64,000 nucleotides of DNA from Leptospira sp. WS58.C1 (GCF_040833995.1 NZ_CP162137.1:2032501-2096500); one strand, 5' to 3'. Numbered from the stretch's first letter, positions 7,729 through 14,478 are shown. A program made the numbers and translations. The notes: generated from the letters alone by a model not told the origin.

Positions 7729-8205
7729 TTATGCTCCGAGCGGATTAGCATCCGTCGCACCCGATAGGGTGTATCCATCCAAAGGGCTTTCGTCTGTTCC
7801 CTCAGAAAGAGTATATCCGTTCAAACTTTGTCCGGAATTATAAGCGCCATTTGCTGTGAGGTAGGCGATCATCTCAGGAGAGATATTATCGTTACCAGCA
7901 AGCATTAAACTTGTCTTAATCTGTTGTGCATTAGGAATGAGCTCAGTTTGAAGAGCTGCGTTAAACGCCATGAGTCCAGATCCGATCATACCGCCAAGTT
8001 TCCATTCCCATTTAGGGAGGAAGTAGGAACCGACTGCACCGAGTCCGCAAATAGCGACGCCAAAAAGGCCTGCTTCTTTCAATGATTTTGATTTTGTAAC
8101 TTGCTTTGCGGTAAATCCGGTTAACAAGTAGCTTGCGAATCCGATTACACCGCCAATAATAACGTCTGTGCTCATGGACCCTTTTCTTTTGCTTTTCTTA
8201 GCCAT
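7729..8205 (-). CDS. Multi-span small membrane protein of the element
   Basis: Protein of 158 aa starting with a basic cluster (KKSKRKG), then about three hydrophobic segments (IIGGVIGFASYLLTG, AGLFGVAICGLGAVGSYF, MIGSGLMAFNAA). The C-terminus carries two near-identical 13-residue units beginning GYTLS and ending in DxxPL. Its ribosome site (CGGAGAGAATCA) is nearly identical to that of the following capsid gene, suggesting matched output. Possible inner-membrane virion protein. Confidence 0.65.
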   Translation of the reverse strand: MAKKSKRKGSMSTDVIIGGVIGFASYLLTGFTAKQVTKSKSLKEAGLFGVAICGLGAVGSYFLPKWEWKLGGMIGSGLMAFNAALQTELIPNAQQIKTSLMLAGNDNISPEMIAYLTANGAYNSGQSLNGYTLSEGTDESPLDGYTLSGATDANPLGA

Positions 8206-8227
8206 GGTGATTCTCTCCGATCTGTTT

Positions 8228-8241
8228 GTTTGATATCAAAC
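8228..8241. promoter_or_regulatory. Palindrome in the gap before the membrane/capsid genes
   Basis: Perfect 14-bp palindrome GTTTGATATCAAAC in a 35-bp intergenic gap, followed by CTATTT as at the other element palindromes. It contains TTTG and CAAA separated by four bases, one short of the LexA spacing. No convincing -10/-35 pair is visible here, so it may be an operator remnant or bind the element's own regulator. Confidence 0.5.
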
Positions 8242-8708
8242 TATTTCCTCTTTTTTTTCATCTTACTTGCAGCAACTGCCACAAGTCCGAATAAACCAGC
8301 GATCACTACAAAAGGGGTCAGGTTCATTCCGGTGGTTATAAACTCTTCATCCGGAGTGAGCTCCGTAGTCTGAGTTGGTGGAACATACATCGCCGGATTT
8401 GGCGGAAGAGTAGTATCCACTTTTGCAGGAGTAGTTGTTTCGGCTATCTGCTGAACAGAAGTCTTTACAATTTTATTTTTTCCTGCAAAGGTTCGGTTAA
8501 ATGCGTTTATAAAAGCCCCAATCATATATTGAGAATCAGCAGAACTTTCCGGACCAGGAAGAATGAAAGACATTCTTTCTTTGTCTGCATTTAAGAGCCT
8601 TTCAGGGAAGAACAGAAAAGGATAATTTGATTTATCCTGTGGAACTCCCTGAGGCCAAAAACTGGAAATTCTTGATCCAGAAAAATATATGAAGAAACGA
8701 TACTTCAC
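8241..8708 (-). CDS. Tail-anchored element protein with basic C-terminus
   Basis: Protein of 155 aa starting with GTG. The N-terminal two thirds are soluble and Pro/Thr-rich toward the anchor; residues about 128-148 form one membrane segment (FVVIAGLFGLVAVAAS) ending in KMKKKRK. This soluble-anchor-Lys-tail layout recurs at 8911, 9484 and 4957-5372. Probably a component of an internal virion membrane or a phage-modified host membrane. No family recognised. Confidence 0.6.
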   Translation of the reverse strand: MKYRFFIYFSGSRISSFWPQGVPQDKSNYPFLFFPERLLNADKERMSFILPGPESSADSQYMIGAFINAFNRTFAGKNKIVKTSVQQIAETTTPAKVDTTLPPNPAMYVPPTQTTELTPDEEFITTGMNLTPFVVIAGLFGLVAVAASKMKKKRK

Positions 8709-8714
8709 GAATTC

Positions 8715-8906
8715 TTATCTCTTTTTCTTAGAAGACCTTAGAGCCTTGATCCTATTTCTCAAAGCTTCCCAGCTTCGAACTTCACGATTGTATTTTGCGT
8801 TGATCTTCTGGCATTGTTTTTGCCAGGTCTTCCATTTAGAGATCGGTTCTCTTGCGGAAGGTTGCTTAGGATATCTCGGCTTTTTAGGTTTTGCTGGTCC
8901 TGCCAT
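8715..8906 (-). CDS. Small highly basic element protein, possible DNA-binding virion protein
   Basis: Protein of 63 aa with about 21 Lys/Arg and an N-terminal PKKPRYPKQP stretch followed by two helices containing W-K-T-W and a terminal SSKKKR. The composition suits a nucleic-acid-condensing core protein or peptide that packs against lipid head groups. ATG 8906 has GGGTAAAG upstream. No family recognised. Confidence 0.6.
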   Translation of the reverse strand: MAGPAKPKKPRYPKQPSAREPISKWKTWQKQCQKINAKYNREVRSWEALRNRIKALRSSKKKR

Positions 8907-8910
8907 TTCT

Positions 8911-9270
8911 TTACCCTTTTATAAGTTTTGGTAATATAAACACAGCGCCTAAAACTCCGGCGCCAATAAGAGCGTATTTCATAATATCGTCATTTCCGGC
9001 GCTTGCTTCTTGTCCAAGTTTTATCTCAGGCGGAAGAGCAGGAGTAGAAGTTGCTTTCCTTATAGGAGTTGCAACAGTAGCCGGCGGACGAAGTGCAGAT
9101 GCTATAGAAAGAATATCATTTAAGTTATTCTTAGGAGGCTTCGGAGTAAAAAGAGAATTTAATCCCTTTTCTATCGCGGAATTAATTGCAGTATTTACTC
9201 CTGTCGTAACTCCTGCGGAAACCTTAGGAATGGCGACGGATGTTAGATTGTTTAGAATTCCGGTTAACAT
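8911..9270 (-). CDS. Tail-anchored small element protein
   Basis: Protein of 119 aa with an amphipathic Thr/Ala-rich N-terminus, a linker rich in Pro, and a C-terminal membrane segment YALIGAGVLGAVFILP followed by KLIKG. AAGGAGG stands before ATG 9270, although the start lies 47 bases inside the upstream gene. Likely a virion membrane protein by analogy with its neighbours. Confidence 0.6.
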   Translation of the reverse strand: MLTGILNNLTSVAIPKVSAGVTTGVNTAINSAIEKGLNSLFTPKPPKNNLNDILSIASALRPPATVATPIRKATSTPALPPEIKLGQEASAGNDDIMKYALIGAGVLGAVFILPKLIKG

Positions 9271-9487
9271 TCTTACCTCCTTTTATAAGTTTAAGCTTTT
9301 TTATTCCTTGGATCGTTTCGACCGCTTCATCAAGACACTCTTTAACTATTGAGCGAACTTTTTCCTCGAATCCTTCGATCTCAGAAGCGCGAGTTTTTTT
9401 ATCTTTTTTATTAGAATATGACTTTATACCGAATTTTATCACTTCGGTAATCGCATAAACAATTCCTAATATTACCGATTCGCTCAT
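9224..9487 (-). CDS. Small element protein with N-terminal hydrophobic segment
   Basis: Protein of 87 aa with residues 4-17 hydrophobic (VILGIVYAITEVIKF) and then a charged helical region (NKKDKKTRASEIEGFEEKV). Start overlaps the upstream stop as ATGA (9484-9487). Size and topology would fit a holin-like or spanin-like lysis protein, or a virion membrane protein; nothing decides between them. Confidence 0.55.
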   Translation of the reverse strand: MSESVILGIVYAITEVIKFGIKSYSNKKDKKTRASEIEGFEEKVRSIVKECLDEAVETIQGIKKLKLIKGGKNVNRNSKQSNIRRHS

Positions 9488-10383
9488 TTTTTCTTTTTCT
9501 TCTTTTTATTTTTTGCAATGAACGCAGCGGCAAGAATCGCAGTTCCGATTCCTGTTATAACGAATAGTCCAGTAAGATCTTTTTTTGCCTTATCGATTTC
9601 TTCATCAGAAGGCCCTATAAGTCCAGTATCAATGGTTGGTGCAGTAGTCGGATAGGGTGGGGTAGTTGCGGAGTTGAATCCTTCGGACCCGCTGTCAAAA
9701 GTTTGTGTTGCTTGGTTTATTTGCTGAGCGGCATTTACAGCAGTGGAAGTGCCGGGTAAAACAGAAGCCGCAAATGCGGTAACGTCCGCAACCTTATCAA
9801 TACCTTGATTTATTGTAGCATCGATTCCAGGGCCAAATACGGAAGACACATTCCCTGCAGCCTTGAAAAATGGATCAGAGATGACTAACTTAGGATTAAC
9901 TGATTCAAGCGCCTTGTTAATTCCAGTTTTATCGGCAACTTTTTTTGCAAGTGCGGATGCCCCGCCCGCAGCAGTCGCCTTGCTCAAAGTAGCCGCTGCA
10001 ATCTTAAGAGGTTGTATTTTTTTTAATGCAAGCAAACCCGCAGCCATATTTAGTTTTTTTAAATTAAGTGCAGCAGAGAGCCAGGATCCCAGCTCGTATC
10101 CTTCGCCGAGTTGAATCTCATCTCCGGCAAGGGTTTGCATTTTTTGAAAAGAAAAATTATCTGCCCAATCTTTGGGGCCATATACAACCTTGGGTTGCAG
10201 ACCGACTCCCATTGGAGTCCGGTTTCCCATCTTAGGAAGAGCAAGAGTTCTCTGTCTTCCTTTCATTCCTTTAGGCAGCGGTTTGGCAAGGTTCAAAGCA
10301 GGAACAGACACCCCGGTGCGTGAAGGAAGGATTAGAGTGGAAGTAGGGCGTTCATCGCCTGCTAAGAACCCGAGTGTTGCCAT
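9484..10383 (-). CDS. Large tail-anchored element protein, putative entry/membrane virion protein
   Basis: Protein of 299 aa. N-terminus is disordered and basic (about residues 1-60), the centre is Ala-rich helical (LAALKK-type segments about 100-150 and 190-220), a Pro/Thr linker follows, and residues about 270-288 form one membrane anchor (FVITGIGTAILAAAFIA) with a tail of seven Lys. First gene of the virion operon; its ATG lies only eight bases after the predicted -10, so the mRNA may be nearly leaderless. No family recognised. Confidence 0.6.
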   Translation of the reverse strand: MATLGFLAGDERPTSTLILPSRTGVSVPALNLAKPLPKGMKGRQRTLALPKMGNRTPMGVGLQPKVVYGPKDWADNFSFQKMQTLAGDEIQLGEGYELGSWLSAALNLKKLNMAAGLLALKKIQPLKIAAATLSKATAAGGASALAKKVADKTGINKALESVNPKLVISDPFFKAAGNVSSVFGPGIDATINQGIDKVADVTAFAASVLPGTSTAVNAAQQINQATQTFDSGSEGFNSATTPPYPTTAPTIDTGLIGPSDEEIDKAKKDLTGLFVITGIGTAILAAAFIAKNKKKKKKK

Positions 10384-10391
10384 CTAACCAG

Positions 10392-10441
10392 ATTAGACAT
10401 AATAATAGTTTGGAAGTCAAACTATTTATTTGGATATCCAA
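10392..10441 (-). promoter_or_regulatory. Virion-operon promoter with LexA-like boxes
   Basis: On the minus strand -35 TTGACT (10420-10415), 17-bp spacer, -10 TCTAAT (10397-10392). The -35 lies inside AATAGTTTG-GAAGT-CAAACTATT (10404-10426), a perfect 9+5+9 inverted repeat whose core is TTTG-N5-CAAA. That is the form reported for the Leptospira LexA box. A second site, TTTG-GATAT-CCAA (10429-10441), follows with one deviation. Binding would block the polymerase. LexA control, or control by an element regulator with a similar site, is inference. Confidence 0.65.
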
Positions 10442-10921
10442 CTATTTTTCATAAAAAATTTTGTGGTAAACAGGAGTGTAGGGAAGCTTTCCGAACTTGT
10501 TTCCGGGATAGGTCGCATCCATTGGGACCCAAACTCCCATAAATTTTGCAGAAAGAAAAATATGCCTTGGCTCTTGTCCTCTTCCGGTTACATGAATTCG
10601 AAAAGTATATCCTTTTTTTCTTAAGTAAGTCGCAATTGCATTTGTCTTATCATCGCAATCACGAGAACCGGTCCACTTTGGATCTAAAATAATAGAAGGT
10701 CTATGCACGAGCTCCATTCCTTCGACGACTTTGCCGTTCACTATCCGAGTTTCCGGATCGTTCTTATACGGAAGCTTTGCAACATAGTCAAAAAATTGGA
10801 TCGGACTCATCTCGGAAAAAAGAGAAGTGATGTCGCCAGTATATTCTTTAGATTTTTCGAATATAAGTTTTACAGTTTGTCTGTAGTCATTAAGTGGAAC
10901 TTCTTCGACACGAGTTATCAT
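10442..10921 (-). CDS. Papain-like/transglutaminase-like cysteine protein
   Basis: Protein of 159 aa. A possible catalytic triad is visible in the order of the transglutaminase-like superfamily: Cys in SRDCDDKTNAIATYL (about residue 90), His in EPRHIFLSA (about 118) and Asp in VPMDATYP (about 130). Members hydrolyse or cross-link peptides. In phages, proteins with this fold can act on virion proteins or cell walls, but the substrate here is unknown. Translationally coupled to the upstream gene (ATGA at 10918-10921). Confidence 0.65.
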   Translation of the reverse strand: MITRVEEVPLNDYRQTVKLIFEKSKEYTGDITSLFSEMSPIQFFDYVAKLPYKNDPETRIVNGKVVEGMELVHRPSIILDPKWTGSRDCDDKTNAIATYLRKKGYTFRIHVTGRGQEPRHIFLSAKFMGVWVPMDATYPGNKFGKLPYTPVYHKIFYEK

Positions 10922-11538
10922 GCGGACACCTTCTCATACCAACGTTGCCAAACAAGTTTCAAATTATCCGGGAGCTCATCGACACCCATTGCATTCCGAA
11001 TTTGTTCTGCTGAACTTTTAGACAGCTTATTCTCCGCATATTCAACGAACCGTTTCCACGATGCCTTCTCGTTCTTGGATTTAATTGTATATCTATCTTC
11101 TTGCTCTTTCCTCGCTTCTCCGGCGACCCCCCCTCGCGCGTGGAGCGACCCCTCTTTCCTCGCTTCTCCGGCGACCCCCCCTCGCGCGTGGAGCGACCCG
11201 GATCGCTTCTCCGGCGACCCTAAATTTTCTTTTTGACCGGAAATATAGGGATTAAAAATAAGGCGTTTTGTGCCATCTATATCGTGCGGCATGAATTTTA
11301 ATTTCAAATGATTACGTTTTTCTAAAACTCCGATCCCTTTTCCTACTGTAGTTTGATCTTTTTTTATCCACATTGCAATTTGCGGATTGTAGAGCTCACA
11401 GTAGCCGCGCGAGCTCGTGAATATATGAATAATTCCGAATATACGAAGTTGAGTTGCGTTAAGCTTCTCGTCTAAGTAGACGGCTTCTGGTAAGATGATT
11501 TGGGCAGGGGCATAAAGCCGAGTAGTTCTTGATTCCAT
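10918..11538 (-). CDS. Winged-helix-like protein, candidate replication initiator
   Basis: Protein of 206 aa. Residues about 15-85 (LDEKLNATQLRIFGIIHIFT, NPQIAMWIKKDQTTVGKGIGVLEKRNHLKL) look like a helix-turn-helix domain of phage replication or DnaD/RepA type. Residues about 110-145 consist of a 16-residue unit beginning GSLHARGG repeated twice, encoded by a GC-rich 48-bp tandem repeat unlike the rest of the gene. The C-terminus is helical, again like small replication proteins. It is the only candidate for an initiator in the element. Follows a terminator, so it may have its own promoter. Confidence 0.5.
   Translation of the reverse strand: MESRTTRLYAPAQIILPEAVYLDEKLNATQLRIFGIIHIFTSSRGYCELYNPQIAMWIKKDQTTVGKGIGVLEKRNHLKLKFMPHDIDGTKRLIFNPYISGQKENLGSPEKRSGSLHARGGVAGEARKEGSLHARGGVAGEARKEQEDRYTIKSKNEKASWKRFVEYAENKLSKSSAEQIRNAMGVDELPDNLKLVWQRWYEKVSA
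11104..11220. repeat. GC-rich 48-bp tandem repeat inside the initiator-like gene
   Basis: Two identical 48-bp units (11104-11151 and 11152-11199) and a partial third (11203-11220, sharing TCGCTTCTCCGGCGACCC). The period is a multiple of three, so the reading frame is kept. GC content is far above the flanking sequence, which suggests capture of a foreign intergenic repeat followed by duplication. Confidence 0.9.
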
Positions 11539-11559
11539 AATATGTCTCTTTGTGTGGGC

Positions 11560-11586
11560 AAAAAAAATGCAGGCCCCTACGGGCCT
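11560..11586 (-). terminator. Intrinsic terminator after the early module
   Basis: Leftward hairpin AGGCCC-GTAG-GGGCCT (11586-11571) followed by GCA and eight U (11567-11560). The stem includes the stop codon of the lipoprotein gene at 11577-11579. It separates the early module from the replication-like gene. Confidence 0.8.
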
Positions 11587-11966
11587 ACTGTTCCATCGCT
11601 TTTTGTTGTGTATTCGCCTGGATATTCTTTTAGTCTTAAAAAAATTTCTTTTTGTCGTTCAGAAAGATCTGATTCATTTATGAATCTATATCCGCTGTCT
11701 GGGCCGAACTGAATCCTTAAACAATCTCTATCCAAAGTATAGAGACGCATTGCACTTTTTGTCGCAGCATAGATTGTGTCGTCAATATCTTCGTAGTCTC
11801 CTCCAAGTCCATTTGCAGTAACATTTTTAGAAAGATTTTCAGCCATCTCTCTGACTTTTGGGATATCTTCTTTTGAAATAGATTCACAGGTTTGAATCGT
11901 ATATCTTGGATAACCACAACAAGACAAAAAAAGTAGACTAACTATTATAAGTTTGAAATTTTGCAT
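11577..11966 (-). CDS. Element-encoded putative lipoprotein
   Basis: Protein of 129 aa with a short signal ending in the lipobox-like LLFLSCCG (Cys about 16), then a soluble mature part of about 110 aa with two further Cys (TCESIS, DRDCLR). Phage lipoproteins are often superinfection-exclusion or lysis (Rz1-like) proteins, but it is longer than Rz1 and I recognise no family. Start overlaps the upstream gene by 29 bases; last gene of its operon. Confidence 0.6.
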   Translation of the reverse strand: MQNFKLIIVSLLFLSCCGYPRYTIQTCESISKEDIPKVREMAENLSKNVTANGLGGDYEDIDDTIYAATKSAMRLYTLDRDCLRIQFGPDSGYRFINESDLSERQKEIFLRLKEYPGEYTTKSDGTVGP

Positions 11967-12249
11967 TTCTTTCTTTCTCTTCCTTAGTAGTCATTAAGGT
12001 ATGGAATATTTCTATGAGCCCCCAATATTCATCCTGCTTTTTCTTTCTGATCTTAGGCAGGATCAAATAAACCCAGATTGGAATTAGAGGCCAAAACAGA
12101 GAACAGAAGACCCAATATATGAAGAAAATGAAATGTGCTTTTGGAGCATCTTCTTTTGCCTCCATTATAACACGCATGCAAACAAAAACAGAAAGCCCAG
12201 TAGGAACTACCCAGATCCAAAATAGATATTCTAAATACTTTTCTAACAT
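11938..12249 (-). CDS. Element membrane protein
   Basis: Protein of 103 aa with two membrane segments (YLFWIWVVPTGLSVFVCM and FIFFIYWVFCSLFWPLIPIWVYLIL) and a charged C-terminal tail. Starts on the base shared with the upstream TAA. The two-span layout would suit a holin or exclusion protein; no signature supports either. Confidence 0.6.
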   Translation of the reverse strand: MLEKYLEYLFWIWVVPTGLSVFVCMRVIMEAKEDAPKAHFIFFIYWVFCSLFWPLIPIWVYLILPKIRKKKQDEYWGLIEIFHTLMTTKEEKERNAKFQTYNS

Positions 12250-12461
12250 TATATTTCTCCTGCCATACAGACGACTAATCGTAAGTAGGCCACTGCGATT
12301 TTTAATTCTTTTTCCGCTTGCAGAAGGATTTTATAATTCTCGTCATCAGTAGTTTCTGTTTTTATAAAATACGAAACCTCCTGTAAACGTTCTTGGACGC
12401 CTTCTATTAATCCAATAACTCCACCTTTTCTGAAATTCTGTGGCGCAACTTTCTCGCTCAT
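12249..12461 (-). CDS. Small helical element protein
   Basis: Protein of 70 aa, helical and amphipathic, with a basic N-terminus and a central NYKILLQAEKELKIAVAYLRL helix. ATGA overlap with the upstream gene at 12458-12461. Family not recognised. Confidence 0.55.
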   Translation of the reverse strand: MSEKVAPQNFRKGGVIGLIEGVQERLQEVSYFIKTETTDDENYKILLQAEKELKIAVAYLRLVVCMAGEI

Positions 12462-12736
12462 TGTCCCGCCTTGTAATCGAACTTTCGATCATCCAATTCT
12501 CCGAGATGGTTCTTTAGAATTTTATTTTCTAAATTCTCGAATTCTTTTACCATCTGTCCTTCAATTCCATAAAGGGCAGTGCGGATCATTTCAAATTGCT
12601 CATAGAGCATTTTCCCAGGACTAATCACCTTAGGCCAACCGTGAGCCTGCAAATCGATGTGATTCTTTTCTGGGTCCAGGATTATAGAAATAATCCGCTT
12701 CGGAGCTCCTTCGGTTTCAACCTTTACCGGTTCCAT
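12458..12736 (-). CDS. Small element protein, unknown function
   Basis: Protein of 92 aa if the ATG at 12736 is used; an ATG at 12748 would add four residues and has a nearer purine tract. It has a beta-like first half (RIISIILDPEKNHIDLQAHG) and a helical second half. The first 20 bases overlap the upstream gene. No recognised family. Confidence 0.5.
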   Translation of the reverse strand: MEPVKVETEGAPKRIISIILDPEKNHIDLQAHGWPKVISPGKMLYEQFEMIRTALYGIEGQMVKEFENLENKILKNHLGELDDRKFDYKAGQ

Positions 12737-12905
12737 TAAACAGCCCATCCTTAATTGATTTCATTTTTTTTTCTGTCCCAGTCTGGACGTAGAGTTTTAG
12801 AAGAGATTTTCCTTTGGAGCCTATGAATCTCCAAGAAAGATCGAGTTCTACTTTATGTTTTTGTAAAACGTCTTCTAAATCTCTTAGTAACTCTTGTGGA
12901 TTCAT
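12717..12905 (-). CDS. Small element protein, unknown function
   Basis: Protein of 62 aa with an acidic helical start (LLRDLEDVLQKH) and a basic beta-like second half (GSKGKSLLKLYVQTGTEKKMK). ATGA overlap at 12902-12905 shows coupling to the upstream gene. Family not recognised. Confidence 0.5.
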   Translation of the reverse strand: MNPQELLRDLEDVLQKHKVELDLSWRFIGSKGKSLLKLYVQTGTEKKMKSIKDGLFNGTGKG

Positions 12906-13243
12906 AGCTTTTGCAAAACAAGTGTTAGATCGTCTATGATCTTCGCAAGTCCCGCGCGAGCTCGATCTCGCGCTATTCGTTCGGCACCTTTGAGCACCTC
13001 GTCACTATCCTCGAAGTAATTCATTCCAGTGCGCATCCGCTCCAGATCGAGAACAAGGATACCGTAAGAACTCAAGTCTTCCATTTTTAAGCGATGCCCG
13101 ACTATACAGTCGAGATCATTAAGGAGACGTGATATTCTTTCTCGCGTTATGCCTTTCTCTTTCGTTTTAACAACAGAAAGGTCGGGCAGGCGAGCGGCTT
13201 CGTATTCTCTTGCTGGATTGTCAGCGGCCTTTAAGACGGTCAT
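12902..13243 (-). CDS. Helical element protein, unknown function
   Basis: Start set at ATG 13243 (113 aa): it overlaps the upstream stop as ATGA and has GAGGAAAA in front. The longer frame back to 13297 lacks these signals. Charged and largely helical, with ERISRLLNDLDCIVGHRL and a terminal ARAGLAKIIDDLTLVLQKL helix. No recognised domain. Confidence 0.55.
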   Translation of the reverse strand: MTVLKAADNPAREYEAARLPDLSVVKTKEKGITRERISRLLNDLDCIVGHRLKMEDLSSYGILVLDLERMRTGMNYFEDSDEVLKGAERIARDRARAGLAKIIDDLTLVLQKL

Positions 13244-13470
13244 CTTTTTTCCTCGAATAATTCTCGCGGGAGTTCTTTGGGATCTTTTTTGCTCCATTCA
13301 TAAAGCATATCGGTTATGAGAAGTGATTCTCTTACCAAATCTTCCGGATGGATTTTATCCTGATTGGGAGATGCAAGATGTCCTGAAATTAATCCGGAAA
13401 GAATTGTTGCAGCTCTATCTCTGCGTCGCGTTAAGGCTTTCTGCCTTATTTGTATATCTCCATAATTCAT
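13240..13470 (-). CDS. Small element protein, unknown function
   Basis: Protein of 76 aa, basic at the start (RQKALTRRRDRAATIL) and acidic at the end (KKDPKELPRELFEEKR). ATGA overlaps join it to both the gene before (13467-13470) and the gene after. Possible DNA-binding accessory protein; family not recognised. Confidence 0.5.
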   Translation of the reverse strand: MNYGDIQIRQKALTRRRDRAATILSGLISGHLASPNQDKIHPEDLVRESLLITDMLYEWSKKDPKELPRELFEEKR

Positions 13471-13763
13471 TTTTCTACTGGAATCCTTGGCTCTATGCAG
13501 GTATAAATATCTGTTGGATTTTTTACCTGCTTGCCGTTCACTTCATCCAGGAAAATGACCGGAGTCTTTCTCCACATTCCACAAGTATTTGGAAGATCCT
13601 TTTTGATCTGGATCGGTTGCTGATTTAATTTAAAATTAAACCAAACTCCAAATACTACAAGAGCCACGATAAAGATCACGCGGAAGATCTGCGAAAGAAC
13701 GAATCCCTCTTGCGTAATCATAAAATCGTATATCCAGCGCAAATTTACTCTTTTAAACTCCAT
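13467..13763 (-). CDS. Single-span element membrane protein
   Basis: Protein of 98 aa with one membrane segment (IFRVIFIVALVVFGVWFNFKL, about residues 22-42) and a polar remainder containing two Cys (NTCGMW, YTCIEP), so the C-terminal part may lie outside and be disulfide-bonded. First gene after the structured intergenic region at 13782-13899, suggesting a transcript start or processing point just upstream. Confidence 0.55.
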   Translation of the reverse strand: MEFKRVNLRWIYDFMITQEGFVLSQIFRVIFIVALVVFGVWFNFKLNQQPIQIKKDLPNTCGMWRKTPVIFLDEVNGKQVKNPTDIYTCIEPRIPVEK

Positions 13764-13781
13764 AACCTTTTCCTTTTTTGT

Positions 13782-13899
13782 AGTTTTATAATTTCGGATG
13801 TCCCAAAGCTTCCAAGTGATGATTCGTTTCTCGTAGAGAAGGCCGAGAAAGCTTTAGGGTCCGGATGGCCGAATGAATACCATCCGAAATTATAAAACT
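13782..13899. repeat. Nested inverted repeat, candidate origin or structured RNA
   Basis: Outer arms of 19 bp are perfect inverted repeats (13782-13800 and 13881-13899). Inside, CCCAAAGCTT (13802-13811) pairs with AAGCTTTAGGG (13848-13858) with one bulge, and TTTCTCG (13827-13833) with CGAGAAA (13844-13850). The 118-base region could form a three-tier cruciform or RNA. Apart from the right arm, which includes the stop codon of the 32-aa gene, it is non-coding. Origin of replication, regulatory leader or attenuator are all possible. Confidence 0.75.
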
Positions 13900-13988
13900 C
13901 CTCCTTGGTCCTTTTTATGATCTATCCAAAACAGGAAGACTGCGAAAGCGAATACTGCGAGCATGATAATTCTTTGAGTTGGGCTCAT
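13890..13988 (-). CDS. 32-aa single-span membrane peptide
   Basis: Short gene with ATG at 13988, start of an ATGA overlap with the upstream stop (13985-13988). It reads MSPTQRIIMLAVFAF then AVFLFWIDHKKDQGGVL: one membrane helix flanked by a short N-terminus and a charged tail. Translational coupling and the amino-acid pattern support a real gene. Its stop codon lies in the right arm of the inverted repeat. Could be a holin-like or regulatory micropeptide. Confidence 0.6.
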   Translation of the reverse strand: MSPTQRIIMLAVFAFAVFLFWIDHKKDQGGVL

Positions 13989-14167
13989 TTAACATACTCC
14001 AATGAATCAATATAATTTTTGGAATAGGCATACGCATCTCCGGAGGACAAGCTATATCGGCCCCCTGCTTTATATGCGGCATCGAGATATGCGCGCGAAA
14101 TCCGTGCATGATATTTTGCCTTTTCGATTAAAAGTTTAATTTGAAGATTTTTGCTAATATGATTCAT
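13985..14167 (-). CDS. Small helical element protein
   Basis: Protein of 60 aa from ATG 14167, chosen because it forms an ATGA overlap with the upstream MazG-like gene. Basic helical N-terminus (QIKLLIEKAKYHARISRAYLDAAYKAGG) and Tyr-rich C-terminus. Family not recognised. Confidence 0.55.
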   Translation of the reverse strand: MNHISKNLQIKLLIEKAKYHARISRAYLDAAYKAGGRYSLSSGDAYAYSKNYIDSLEYVK

Positions 14168-14478
14168 GTCGGATCTTCCTCTATAGATTCGATCCATGCA
14201 AAACAAACGGCAGCTATTTGGATCAGTTCTTTTTTGAGCTCGGCTGGATCATTCGCAATCCCTTGATCAGACATTTCGTTTATAACTTTCGCAACTTCGC
14301 CAACTTCTTCCACTAAGATTGGAAGCTTTGCTTTAGCCCGGATGCCTTTAGTCGCCGCATTATATTGAAATTTCCCTTTTTTTAAAAGTTCTTCCTGACG
14401 ATCCCTTTCAAACAAAACATATTCAAATATTCGAATATGTTTTGCAGTAGCTATAATCTCCTTCTTCTTGCGGCTCAT
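14164..14478 (-). CDS. MazG-like nucleotide pyrophosphohydrolase-type protein
   Basis: Protein of 104 aa. FERDRQEELLKKGKF, then LPILVEEVGEVAKVIN, then ELKKELIQIAAVCFAWIES give the helical EExxE pattern of MazG-like domains common in phages. In the family these Glu residues bind Mg and NTP pyrophosphates; the enzymes clear modified nucleotides or lower ppGpp. ATGA overlaps on both sides place it in the early operon. Confidence 0.7.
   Translation of the reverse strand: MSRKKKEIIATAKHIRIFEYVLFERDRQEELLKKGKFQYNAATKGIRAKAKLPILVEEVGEVAKVINEMSDQGIANDPAELKKELIQIAAVCFAWIESIEEDPT

Noticed and set aside
13710..13895. Plus-strand 61-aa frame across the inverted repeat
   Set aside because: The region is explained better by the nested stems; the frame overlaps the opposite gene and has no initiation signals.
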